Source of the DNA: Candidatus Odyssella thessalonicensis
GTDB lineage: Bacteria > Pseudomonadota > Alphaproteobacteria > Bin65
Direction: 5' to 3'
Assembly: GCA_005240015.1 (NCBI GenBank)
Contig: SBBV01000208.1
Location: 1-21,473, forward strand
DNA: 21,473 nucleotides
The notes under the pieces were generated by a model that made no database searches, had not been told where the DNA came from, and saw only the letters and a list, made by a program, of their open reading frames with translations. Below are positions 1 to 6,223 of the stretch, in pieces. The stretch's first letter is position 1, and every line of letters starts with the position of its first letter. The position numbers and the translations under genes were made by a program.

Positions 1-860
1 CTCTCGGCCGCCTTCCGGAAGATGTAGGCGGCCGAGAAATCCGGCTGCTTCACCGGCACGCGGATCTCGCCCTTGGCGCGCCGGCTCGGCAGCACCTGCC
101 AGACCGGCGTCTTGCCGTCCTCGCGATAGGCGAGGCCGTAGGGGCCGGTGGTGCCCGGCCGCGCCGCCTCGGCCTTCAAGTAGCCGACGTCGAGCTCGTG
201 GTGATCGGTCTGCGCGGCGAAGCGGAAATGCAGCGCGCCGCCCTTCCTGCGCTCGCGTTCCCATTTCAACTGCAGCACGTTGAAATTCACCGAGAGCGCC
301 GCGATGCCGGGATTGTAGGAGGCGCTCTGCTCGTAATCGGCGTCGATCGCCGTGGCGGTCGCGTAGGCCGAGGAATCGTAGACGAAGCGCCCGCTCACCT
401 TGGTGATGCCCTGCGCCTTCAACTGCTGCGCCATCGCCTCGAAATCGTCGCTGGTCAGCATCGGATCGCCGCCGCCCTTGAGGAAGAGATCGCCGACGAG
501 CGTGCCGTTGTTGACCACGCCCGTGGAGAAGAGCTCGGTCGCGAAGCGATGATCGGCGCCGAGCACCACGAGCGCCGCCACGGAGGAGGCGACCTTGATC
601 GTGGAGGCGGGGACGAACGGTTCCTTGGGTTGGCGCTGCTCGAGCACTTGCCCGGTCTTGGCGTCGACGACGAGATAGCCGACTTCCGAGAGCGGCAGCT
701 GGAAACGCGTGGCGAGCCCTTCGTCGGAGAAATCGGTGATCTCGGGCTCGGCGGCGGCGCGCGGCGGCTTCTTGGCCGAGGCGGGGGTGGCGGCGAAGGC
801 CACAGCGAGTGCGAGCGCGGCCAAGGCCTTGGGGCCGCGCGGTAAGGCAAAGCAAGGCAT
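1..860 (-). CDS. dacB: D-alanyl-D-alanine carboxypeptidase/endopeptidase, PBP4 (peptidase S13) family, 3' part cut by window edge
   Basis: About 286 residues are visible, read from an ATG at 860 to the window edge with no stop, so the C-terminal part lies outside. Residues 1-29 form a signal peptide (basic start, Ala/Leu core, ending PASA), so the protein is exported. The penicillin-binding motif PASTIKV follows, with S86 the expected acylated serine and K89 the general base (SxxK). The block LVGDLFLKGGGDPML at about 121-135 is characteristic of S13 enzymes. Later SxN and KTG motifs would lie beyond the edge. Known role of the family: trimming or cleaving peptidoglycan peptides in the periplasm. 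The gene is divergent from the ICL/PEPM gene at 997, with a good promoter at 896-924. The gene symbol rests on family similarity only. Confidence 0.8.
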   Translation of the reverse strand, partial: MPCFALPRGPKALAALALAVAFAATPASAKKPPRAAAEPEITDFSDEGLATRFQLPLSEVGYLVVDAKTGQVLEQRQPKEPFVPASTIKVASSVAALVVLGADHRFATELFSTGVVNNGTLVGDLFLKGGGDPMLTSDDFEAMAQQLKAQGITKVSGRFVYDSSAYATATAIDADYEQSASYNPGIAALSVNFNVLQLKWERERRKGGALHFRFAAQTDHHELDVGYLKAEAARPGTTGPYGLAYREDGKTPVWQVLPSRRAKGEIRVPVKQPDFSAAYIFRKAAE

Positions 861-895
861 GCGTGGTTTTCTCTTTAACCCCGTGGACGAGCCGG

Positions 896-924
896 ATAAT
901 AGGCGGCGGCGGCCCCGGCGCAAA
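896..924 (-). promoter_or_regulatory. Putative sigma70-type promoter of the carboxypeptidase gene
   Basis: On the minus strand TTTGCG (924-919) and TATTAT (901-896) are separated by exactly 17 bases. The predicted start lies about 30 bases before the ATG at 860. The -10 element is one mismatch from consensus, in an otherwise very GC-rich gap. Confidence 0.55.
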
Positions 925-970
925 GAACACTACCCGCGAGGCGTTAAGAAACATCGCCGCGGCCGTTCGG

Positions 971-990
971 CATAATCCGCATGACGGAGG
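971..990 (+). promoter_or_regulatory. Possible -10 element (CATAAT) and ribosome binding site of the ICL/PEPM gene
   Basis: CATAAT at 971-976 matches the -10 consensus at five of six positions. A -35 17 bases upstream would be GAAACA, a poor match. GGAGG at 986-990 lies six bases before the ATG at 997 and supports that start. The implied leader would be very short. Confidence 0.4.
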
Positions 991-996
991 ACGGCC

Positions 997-1827
997 ATGG
1001 CTGACAAGCGTCTCGTCGAGAAGGCCGAGCGGCTGCGCGCGGTGCACGTGCCCGGCCGCCCGCTGGTGCTGCCGAACGCGTGGGACGCGGGCAGCGCCAA
1101 GATCATCGCCGCCGAAGGCTTTCCCGCCATCGCCACCACGAGCGCCGGGATCGCCTTCAGTTACGGCGTGCCCGACGGCGAGGCGATCTCGCGCGCCGAC
1201 ATGCTGCATGCCTCGCGCCGTATCGCCGCCGCCGTCTCGGTGCCGGTGACGGCCGATGTCGAGGCCGGCTACGGCCCCGACCCCGAGGCGGTGGGCCACA
1301 TGGTGATGGAGCTGCTGGGCGCCGGCGTGGTCGGCGCCAACTTCGAGGACAGCAGCGATGCCAGTGGCGGGGCGCTGTTCGATCTCGAGCTCGCGAAAGA
1401 GCGCATCGCGGCCGGGCGCAAGGCCGCCAAGGACGCCGGCGTGCCGTTCGTCATCAACGGGCGCACCGACGCGCTGATGCGCATCAAGGACAAGGAGGCC
1501 GCGTTTGCCGAGGCGGTGAAGCGCTTGAATGCGTACCGGAAGGCCGGCGCGGATTGCCTGTTCGCGCCGTTCACCGCCGATCCCGGCGTGATCGGCCGGC
1601 TCGTGAAGGCCGTGGACGGCCCGCTCAACATCATCCTGCAGCCGACGATCACCGTCGCCGAGATGGCGGAGCTCGGCGTGGCGCGCATCAGCCTCGGCGG
1701 CCACCTCTACCGCGCCTCGCTCGCGGTGGCGCGCCGCGCCGCGCGCGAACTGAAGGAGCAGGGCACCGCGACCTTCGCGCGCGAGGGGCTCGACTACGGC
1801 GAGCTCCAGAAGCTGATGGCGCGCTGA
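997..1827 (+). CDS. Isocitrate lyase/phosphoenolpyruvate mutase (ICL/PEPM) family protein lacking the KKCGH lyase motif
   Basis: A 276-residue TIM-barrel enzyme of the ICL/PEPM superfamily. Visible family marks are LPNAWDAGSAK near 25-35, the metal/substrate segment TADVEAGYG at 86-94 (D87, E89), FEDSS at 116-120 and NGRTDA further on. Where C-C lyases of the superfamily carry KKCGH, this protein has no such motif and no cysteine, so a methylisocitrate-lyase type reaction is unlikely. Related proteins are annotated as PEP-mutase-like or of unknown function. The start is set by GGAGG six bases upstream. The stop is 16 bases before the AMDase-like gene, so the two are probably cotranscribed and may share a pathway acting on small carboxylates (inference). 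A KKCGH-bearing relative lies at 6224-7102. Confidence 0.85.
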   Translation: MADKRLVEKAERLRAVHVPGRPLVLPNAWDAGSAKIIAAEGFPAIATTSAGIAFSYGVPDGEAISRADMLHASRRIAAAVSVPVTADVEAGYGPDPEAVGHMVMELLGAGVVGANFEDSSDASGGALFDLELAKERIAAGRKAAKDAGVPFVINGRTDALMRIKDKEAAFAEAVKRLNAYRKAGADCLFAPFTADPGVIGRLVKAVDGPLNIILQPTITVAEMAELGVARISLGGHLYRASLAVARRAARELKEQGTATFAREGLDYGELQKLMAR

Positions 1828-1843
1828 GCCGGGAGGGGCGCGC

Positions 1844-2590
1844 ATGGTCGACTCGCTCGGCTTCCGCATGAAGTTCGGTGTCGTGGCCCCGTCGACCAAC
1901 ACCTCGGTGCAGCCCGAGTTCGACATGATGCGGCCCTACGGCGTCACCAACCACTACGGCCGCATCCACATCCCCGACGATCCCATCGGCGGCGACGACG
2001 ACTTCAACACGCTGATGGAGAACATCCGGCGCGAGCTGATGGCGGCGATCGACCGCGTCATGACCTGCCGCCCGCAGCACATGATCATGGGCATGTCGTC
2101 GGAGACGTTCTGGGGCGGGCTCGAAGCGTCGAAGGAGCTGAAGCGCCGCGTCGAGGCGCGCGCCGGCGTCAAGGTCACGATGGGCTCCGATGCCTCGCAG
2201 GCGGCGCTGCGCCGCTACGGCGACATCAAGCGCATCGGCGTCGTGACGCCCTACATGCCGGTCGGCGACGCGCAGGTGCGGCGCTTCTTCGCCGATTGCG
2301 GCTTCGAGATCGTGCACCTCGTCGGCCTGAAGTGCCGCAGCCCGAGCCTGATCGCGCACGTCTCGGAGAAGGAGCTGCGCAACGCGCTGCTCGAAGTGAA
2401 CGACAGCTCGGTCGAAGCGATCGTCCAGGTCGGCACCAATCTCGCGATGGCGCGGCTTGCGGGCATCGCCGAGTTCTGGCTCGACAAGCCGGTGATCGCG
2501 ATCAACACCGCCACCTACTGGCACGCGCTGCGCACCAACGGCATCGCCGACCGCGTCTACGGCTTCGGCTCGCTGTTGGTCGAGCATTGA
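1844..2590 (+). CDS. Arylmalonate decarboxylase/maleate isomerase-like protein (Asp/Glu racemase superfamily)
   Basis: A 248-residue two-lobed protein. The N-terminal FGVVAPSTNTSVQPEF, the central segment IMGMSSETFWGG (81-92) and the C-terminal VGTNLAMARL (196-205) followed by KPVIAINTATYWHALR match the arylmalonate decarboxylase/maleate cis-trans isomerase family in order and length. Those enzymes use one or two catalytic cysteines in the two segments. By my alignment the first position is Gly/Met (83-84) and the second, usually the Cys in ISCTNL or LSCGGL, is Gly197. Neither cysteine is therefore visible, and racemase, isomerase or decarboxylase chemistry cannot be assumed. GGGAGGGG about six bases upstream supports the ATG. 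It is the second gene of the unit starting at 997. Confidence 0.8.
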   Translation: MVDSLGFRMKFGVVAPSTNTSVQPEFDMMRPYGVTNHYGRIHIPDDPIGGDDDFNTLMENIRRELMAAIDRVMTCRPQHMIMGMSSETFWGGLEASKELKRRVEARAGVKVTMGSDASQAALRRYGDIKRIGVVTPYMPVGDAQVRRFFADCGFEIVHLVGLKCRSPSLIAHVSEKELRNALLEVNDSSVEAIVQVGTNLAMARLAGIAEFWLDKPVIAINTATYWHALRTNGIADRVYGFGSLLVEH

Positions 2591-2887
2591 GCATCTTTCC
2601 TCCCCGCGCAGCGCAGCGGGGGGAAGTGCGCGCGTCAGCGCGCGGAGGGGGTGAGTCCAATGCGAGACCGGATTCGCCCTTCCCCCAACTCTCCCCGCTG
2701 CGCGCGGCGGGAGCCCTGAAACGCAATTGCGGGCGGGACCCTCGAGGCCCCGCCCGCAACGTTTTCCATCCAGATCAAGCGCCGCGCTGGCCGCCACCGG
2801 GAGCCGGCCCTCGCGGGAGGGCTAGTTGGCTCCGCTCAACCCCAGCACGGATCGTGGGCGGGGGCGGCGCCTGGGATTGGAGAAAGG
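2591..2887. other. Gene-free, hairpin-rich intergenic segment
   Basis: No credible gene is seen. The segment is packed with GC-rich hairpins: CCCCGC/GCGGGG at 2602-2621, GCGCGC/GCGCGC around 2628-2643, the terminator at 2727-2766, and CCCTC/GAGGG at 2808-2821. The first 120 bases resemble the GC-rich palindromic intergenic repeats common in alphaproteobacteria, but copy number elsewhere cannot be judged from this window. Confidence 0.6.
2727..2766. terminator. Strong stem-loop, likely terminator of the 997-2590 unit, possibly bidirectional
   Basis: TTGCGGGCGGG (2727-2737) and CCCGCCCGCAA (2749-2759) are perfect 11-base complements around an 11-base loop. On the plus strand CGTTTTCC follows, a short T-run. 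On the minus strand the hairpin lies 120 bases beyond the micro-ORF at 2888-2938 and could end that transcript too, although no T-run follows in that direction. Confidence 0.65.
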
Positions 2888-2938
2888 CTACTTCTTCTTC
2901 TTTTTCCCGGACTTCTTCTTGGTCTTTCTCTTGGCCAT
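2888..2938 (-). CDS. 16-residue lysine-rich micro-ORF
   Basis: ATG at 2938 to TAG at 2888 encodes MAKRKTKKKSGKKKKK. Eleven of 16 residues are Lys or Arg, and the codons are mostly AAG, fitting the GC-biased genome. GAGG sits seven bases before the ATG, a textbook ribosome binding site and better than those of several large genes here. A 27-base hairpin (2965-2991) lies just upstream of it. I do not recognise a family. It could be a secreted or nucleic-acid-binding micropeptide, a leader peptide, or chance coding in a structured RNA. No larger gene follows on this strand, which argues against a simple leader role. Confidence 0.5.
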   Translation of the reverse strand: MAKRKTKKKSGKKKKK

Positions 2939-2964
2939 TTTAGCACCTCTGTGTCATCAACAGG

Positions 2965-2991
2965 TTGAGAGTTCCCCGAGGGAGAACTCAA
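2965..2991 (-). promoter_or_regulatory. Stem-loop in the leader of the lysine-rich micro-ORF
   Basis: On the minus strand TTGAGTTC pairs with GAACTCTCAA (two-base bulge), with extra C-G pairs closing a TCGG-type loop. It ends about 26 bases before the start codon. TTGACA at 3024-3019 further upstream could be a -35, but no good -10 is found at normal spacing. Confidence 0.4.
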
Positions 2992-3389
2992 GGGGTAGTT
3001 TGAATGGAAGCGTTTAAGTGTCAATAAAAGAAATCAGCCGAAGACCCGACGCCGCTCCGCGAAATTTCGCGCTTTCCCGAGTCGAGCAAACGATCAGCAT
3101 CAATCGAACGCGCGCAGCGCCGTAATAATGCAGTCAAACGGACTCGGTTTTACATTCCGCAGCAGCTGTGCCCGGATCAAATTCTACGATATTATTTTTT
3201 CGATTCTGAATTGATTGGTCATCCGCTGTTTTCGGCCCGAATTCCGGGAACGTCGTCCGGAACTACGGCAAGGGGCTCCGAGCCTCGAATTTACGCTATT
3301 GACATTCTGATGGTGCAAAAATTGCCTTTTTATTTCAGGGCCTTGTCGAGCACCCTGGATTCCCGCACGAAACCGGCCCGAAACACGCG

Positions 3390-3402
3390 GAAACAATGTT
3401 TC
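3390..3402. promoter_or_regulatory. 13-base palindrome, possible protein-binding site
   Basis: GAAACA and TGTTTC are perfect complements around a single A, within the gene-poor segment. No promoter or gene is clearly attached. Confidence 0.3.
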
Positions 3403-3495
3403 AAGTATTTCATAGAAAAGCGAATTTGGTTGCCAGCCGGCGCCGAGGCCGTCGGAGGCCGTCAGGCGGTTTCTCGGGGCCGAAATTTTTTCCTC

Positions 3496-3519
3496 GACTG
3501 TGGTAAATTTGCCACAGTC
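3496..3519. promoter_or_regulatory. 24-base near-perfect palindrome, operator candidate
   Basis: Arms GACTGTGG (3496-3503) and CCACAGTC (3512-3519) are perfect complements. The centre carries AAATTT, itself a palindrome, so only one symmetric pair (T/G) is mismatched. No T-run follows on either strand, so it is not a simple terminator. The form suits a dimeric repressor or activator. It lies about 100 bases past the end of the minus-strand operon with no obvious target gene. Confidence 0.5.
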
Positions 3520-3567
3520 ATAAAAGTTGCGCAGAAGGCGGGCATACCCGCAATAGGGGAACTTCTA

Positions 3568-3597
3568 TCAAAAGGTGTGGGAGCGGGCTTGCCGCTC
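3568..3597 (-). terminator. Possible terminator of the minus-strand catabolic operon
   Basis: On the minus strand, about 20 bases after the MBL stop, GAGCGG and CCGCTC (3597-3581) form a six-base stem with a five-base loop. CCACACCTTTT follows. The T-run is offset by several bases, so termination may be weak. Confidence 0.35.
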
Positions 3598-3615
3598 GCT
3601 TTGCTGGCAACGCCC

Positions 3616-4500
3616 TCAAATCGCGAGCGCGAAACCCGCACGATGCCGGCGGATGCGACCGGCGACCGGCGTCGGGAAGTGGCAGGCGAGGACGATCGTA
3701 TCCGTCTCGGCGCAGCGCTCGACGAGGGCGGTGCGCGTCTTGGCCGATTCGACCGGGTCGGAGCAGAACCGCGACGAGAGCGCCAGGTTCGCCAGCTGCA
3801 CGGCCGTGTGCATCACGTCGCCGATGAACACGGCATGCGCGCCGTTGCTCCTGGCGTTGAGCACGCAGTTGCCGGGCGTGTGCCCATAGGCCGGCTCCAG
3901 GTACACGCCGGTCTCGATCTCGTGGTCGCTGGCGACGAAAACCGCGCGCTTGGCCTCGACCACCGGCAAGACGCTGTCGGCGAACGAGCCGTGGCTCACC
4001 GGCTCGCCCCGGCCGGCGAGATGCTCGCGATGCACCTTCTCCCAATGCTCGTATTCGCGCTTGGCGAAGATGTAGCGGGCGTTGGGGAAGGTCGGGACCC
4101 AGCGCCCGTTCTCGAGCTTGGTGTTCCAGCCGACGTGGTCGGCATGGAGATGCGTGCAGAACACGAAGTCGATCGCCTCGGGCGCCACGCCGATCGCGCG
4201 CATGCGGTCGAGGTAGGGATGCTTCTGCCGGTGCCAGTTGGGACGCGTGGGGCGCTCCTTGTCGTTGCCGGTGCAGCAATCGACGAGGATCGTGTGCCGC
4301 CCGGTGCGCAGCACGAAGCTCTGGAACGCGAGGATAAGGCGGTCGTCGCCCGGGTCGACGAAGCACGGCTTCAGCCAATCGGCATTCGCGGCGATGAGGT
4401 CGGGCGGCGCCTCGGGCACGAGGAAATCGAGCGCGCAATAGGGCGCCTCCGCCTCGAGCACGCGGTCGACGCGGAAATTGCCGATCCGCTGCGGCTTCAT
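3616..4500 (-). CDS. MBL-fold metallo-hydrolase
   Basis: A 294-residue metallo-beta-lactamase-fold protein. The zinc signature HxHxDH is THLHADHVGW (H117, H119, D121, H122). Further ligands follow in order: GHTPGN (H207), IGDVMH (D228) and ACHFPTP near the C terminus. The set predicts a binuclear zinc hydrolase. Close families include lactonase-like and other small-molecule esterases, and the substrate cannot be told from sequence. No signal peptide is seen, so it is probably cytoplasmic. It is the last gene of the minus-strand operon. Its start lies seven bases after the isochorismatase stop and has no strong ribosome binding site, which suggests translational coupling. A role in opening a lactone, lactam or ester in the pathway is inference. 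Confidence 0.85.
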   Translation of the reverse strand: MKPQRIGNFRVDRVLEAEAPYCALDFLVPEAPPDLIAANADWLKPCFVDPGDDRLILAFQSFVLRTGRHTILVDCCTGNDKERPTRPNWHRQKHPYLDRMRAIGVAPEAIDFVFCTHLHADHVGWNTKLENGRWVPTFPNARYIFAKREYEHWEKVHREHLAGRGEPVSHGSFADSVLPVVEAKRAVFVASDHEIETGVYLEPAYGHTPGNCVLNARSNGAHAVFIGDVMHTAVQLANLALSSRFCSDPVESAKTRTALVERCAETDTIVLACHFPTPVAGRIRRHRAGFALAI

Positions 4501-4507
4501 GCGCGCA

Positions 4508-5230
4508 TCATTCGGCCGCGCGCGCCGCGCCGGCTCCGGCCCCAGCCGCGGCGCCGAGCCGCGCGATCACCTCGTCGGTCGACATCACGTCGCAGAACGT
4601 GATGGCGAGGCTGGTGAGGCTCGCATTGTGAATCGCGTCGGTGTAGGTGGCGTTGGCGTCGCCGACCATGATCACGCTGAAGTTCCGCATCATCGCGTCG
4701 CGCGCGCTCGATTCGCAGCAGACATTGGTGAGCGTGCCGACGACGATGACGGTGTCGACGCCGCGCGCCTTGAGCTGCGCCTCGATATCGGAGGCGCCGG
4801 GCAGGAACGCGCTGAAGCGGTTCTTCTCGACCCAGAGATCGCCCGGCGTGGTCTCGATCGCGGGCCAATGCTTGTGGCCGGGCGCCCCTTCATAGAGGTT
4901 CTCGGCCACCTTCCTCGCGTGCGGGCCGGCATAGGTGCCGCCGAAGAACGCCGACCATTCCTCGAAGATCGCCGGCGTGAAGGTGCTGTAGACCCAGACC
5001 ACGGTGCCGCCCTTGGCGCGCAGCGCGGCCGCGAGCCGGTTGATGTTGGGCACGATCGCGCGCGCCATCGGCACTTCCGACGGCAACCCCTCGCCCAGGA
5101 ACGCCACCTGCATGTCGATCGAGACCAGCGCGGTGCGCTTGGGATCGAGCGTCTCGTGCACGTGCAGCTTGCCGCGCCGCTTCAGGATGCGCTCGATCAC
5201 GTCGGGGTGGAGTTCGGTCTTGTGGGGCAT
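4508..5230 (-). CDS. Isochorismatase-family cysteine hydrolase
   Basis: 240 residues from ATG 5230. A longer frame reaches upstream codons up to 5287, but these would overlap the RidA-like gene, and GGAAGGA six bases before 5230 marks the likelier start. The catalytic triad of the family is visible: D39 in VSIDMQVAF, K136 in VEKNRFSAF and C171 in TNVCCESSARDA, with the cis-peptide region just before the Cys. Enzymes with this triad hydrolyse amides, carbamoyl or vinyl-ether bonds, for example maleamate, N-carbamoylsarcosine, biuret, ureidoacrylate and nicotinamide. Pairing with a RidA-family gene recalls pyrimidine (rutB/rutC) and N-heterocycle breakdown operons, so an amidohydrolase is the better guess than a true isochorismatase. 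The C-terminal Ala/Gly-rich stretch is probably unstructured. Confidence 0.88.
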   Translation of the reverse strand: MPHKTELHPDVIERILKRRGKLHVHETLDPKRTALVSIDMQVAFLGEGLPSEVPMARAIVPNINRLAAALRAKGGTVVWVYSTFTPAIFEEWSAFFGGTYAGPHARKVAENLYEGAPGHKHWPAIETTPGDLWVEKNRFSAFLPGASDIEAQLKARGVDTVIVVGTLTNVCCESSARDAMMRNFSVIMVGDANATYTDAIHNASLTSLAITFCDVMSTDEVIARLGAAAGAGAGAARAAE

Positions 5231-5250
5231 CGGAGGTCCTTCCTTGCCGC

Positions 5251-5634
5251 CTACGCGGCGGCGATTGCTTCGATCTCGATCAGCCACGCCTCGTCGAAAA
5301 TGCCGGTGATGATGACGGTCAGCGCCGGCGCGCGCTCGCCGAGCACCTCCTGGCGCACGGCGCGATTCTCCATGGCGTAGCGGCGGTCGGCGAGAAAGAT
5401 CGTCACTTTGACCAAATTGTCGAGCGTCATGCCGGCCGCGCGCAGCTGCGCCTCGACATTGGCCCAGGCTTGCTGCGCCTGCGCACGGAAATCCTTGGGC
5501 ACGCTGCCGTCCTTGGCGACCGGGATCTGGCCGCTGATGAAGAGCGTGCGCGCGGCACCCGTCACCTCGAGCGCCTGCGAATAGCGGCTGGGCGGGGCGG
5601 GGGCATCGCTTGCATTGATCGCGCGCTGTTGCAT
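5251..5634 (-). CDS. RidA (YjgF/YER057c/UK114) family protein without the conserved arginine
   Basis: 127 residues, the usual length for this trimeric family. Conserved landmarks are SRYSQA near 16-21, LFISGQIPV at 31-39, VKVTIFLAD at 75-83 and the C-terminal IEIEAIA at 119-125. Canonical RidA hydrolyses enamine/imine intermediates and needs the Arg in the segment PARSCVEV. Here the equivalent is PALTVIIT, so that Arg is Leu105. Subfamilies without the Arg generally lack imine deaminase activity, so I do not call this ridA. It lies 20 bases before the isochorismatase-family gene and 15 bases after the GNAT gene, and the RidA/isochorismatase pairing recurs in amine and heterocycle catabolism. 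Its own job may be on a pathway intermediate. Confidence 0.85.
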   Translation of the reverse strand: MQQRAINASDAPAPPSRYSQALEVTGAARTLFISGQIPVAKDGSVPKDFRAQAQQAWANVEAQLRAAGMTLDNLVKVTIFLADRRYAMENRAVRQEVLGERAPALTVIITGIFDEAWLIEIEAIAAA

Positions 5635-5649
5635 TGAGTCCGGTCTCTT

Positions 5650-6222
5650 TCAGCAGCTCGGTTGCGTGCGCGATGCCTTAGGCTGGCGCGCGCGCCATTC
5701 ATTGGCCAGCAGACTATACATGATCACGCTGCGATAACGGCCCTCGACGCAGAGGTGGTCGCGCAGCAGGCCTTCGCTCGAGAAGCCGAGCTTCTCGGCA
5801 AGCGCCCGCGAGGCGACGTTGCCGGGTTCGATGAGCGCCTCGACGCGGTGGCTCGCGAGCGCGCCGAAGCAATGGTCGAGGAAGGGCACCAGCGCCTCGG
5901 ACATCAGCCCTTTGCGCCAGTGCTCGCGCGCCAGGATGTAGCCGATCGCGAGACGACGGTGTCCGGCGTGGCGATGGTGATAGTTCACCATTCCGAGGAA
6001 GCGCCGCGTGTCGCGCGAGAGCACCGCCCACATCGCGAAATGGGGCGTGTTGCGTGGAATGCGCGCCTTGGTCTCAGCGAGGTCGCGCGACGGCGCGCAA
6101 TCCCAAAACCGCATGGCGTCGGGGTCGCCATAGGCGGTGTGGAGGCCCTTCGCGTCGCTCGGCGCGAGCGGGCGCAGCTTCAAGCGCTCGGTCGTAAAGA
6201 CGAGCTTGTCTTTCGCCGCCAT
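5650..6222 (-). CDS. GNAT-family N-acetyltransferase (RimJ/RimL-like)
   Basis: 190 residues. The frame begins LVFTTERLKLRPLAPSDA, the typical start of the Acetyltransf_3/RimJ-RimL group. It continues with an acetyl-CoA binding region around AIGYILAREHWRKGLMSEAL, EPGNVASRALAEKLGF and LLRDHLCVEGRYRSVIMYSLL, all in family order. The pyrophosphate-binding loop (normally Q/RxxGxG/A) is represented by the HWRKGLMSEA segment. The acceptor could be a small amine or a protein N terminus. Its start lies one base after the stop of the ICL/PEPM lyase gene, so it is tightly coupled in the operon. Placement among catabolic genes suggests a small-molecule acceptor or detoxification, but this is inference. 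Confidence 0.85.
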   Translation of the reverse strand: MAAKDKLVFTTERLKLRPLAPSDAKGLHTAYGDPDAMRFWDCAPSRDLAETKARIPRNTPHFAMWAVLSRDTRRFLGMVNYHHRHAGHRRLAIGYILAREHWRKGLMSEALVPFLDHCFGALASHRVEALIEPGNVASRALAEKLGFSSEGLLRDHLCVEGRYRSVIMYSLLANEWRARQPKASRTQPSC

Positions 6223-6223
6223 C

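Larger units (their letters stand above)
2939..3615. other. Gene-poor, comparatively AT-rich intergenic segment
   Basis: Visibly more AT-rich than the rest of the window, with A/T runs around 3187-3200, 3317-3333 and 3485-3491. No frame looks like a conserved protein. It holds the micro-ORF leader, a 13-base palindrome (3390-3402), a tandem 10-base repeat of GAGGCCGTC plus one base (3445-3464), a 24-base palindrome (3496-3519), a small GCGGG/CCCGC hairpin (3538-3551) and the probable end of the minus-strand operon (3568-3597). An unannotated small RNA is possible. Confidence 0.5.

Noticed and set aside
198..845. Plus-strand frame opposite the carboxypeptidase gene
   Set aside because: The minus strand carries a signal peptide, SxxK and GGGDP motifs in a continuous frame. 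The plus frame is its shadow.
3184..3396. 70-codon minus-strand frame in the AT-rich intergenic region
   Set aside because: It has a TTG start inside a palindrome, no ribosome binding site and no recognisable sequence.
3211..4602. Plus-strand frame spanning the gene-poor region and the MBL gene
   Set aside because: Most of it is antisense to the MBL hydrolase, whose zinc motifs are clear. The 5' part has no conserved features.
5231..5287. Longer N terminus of the isochorismatase-family protein
   Set aside because: It would overlap the RidA-like gene and adds a non-conserved Arg-rich stretch. The start at 5230 has a good ribosome binding site.
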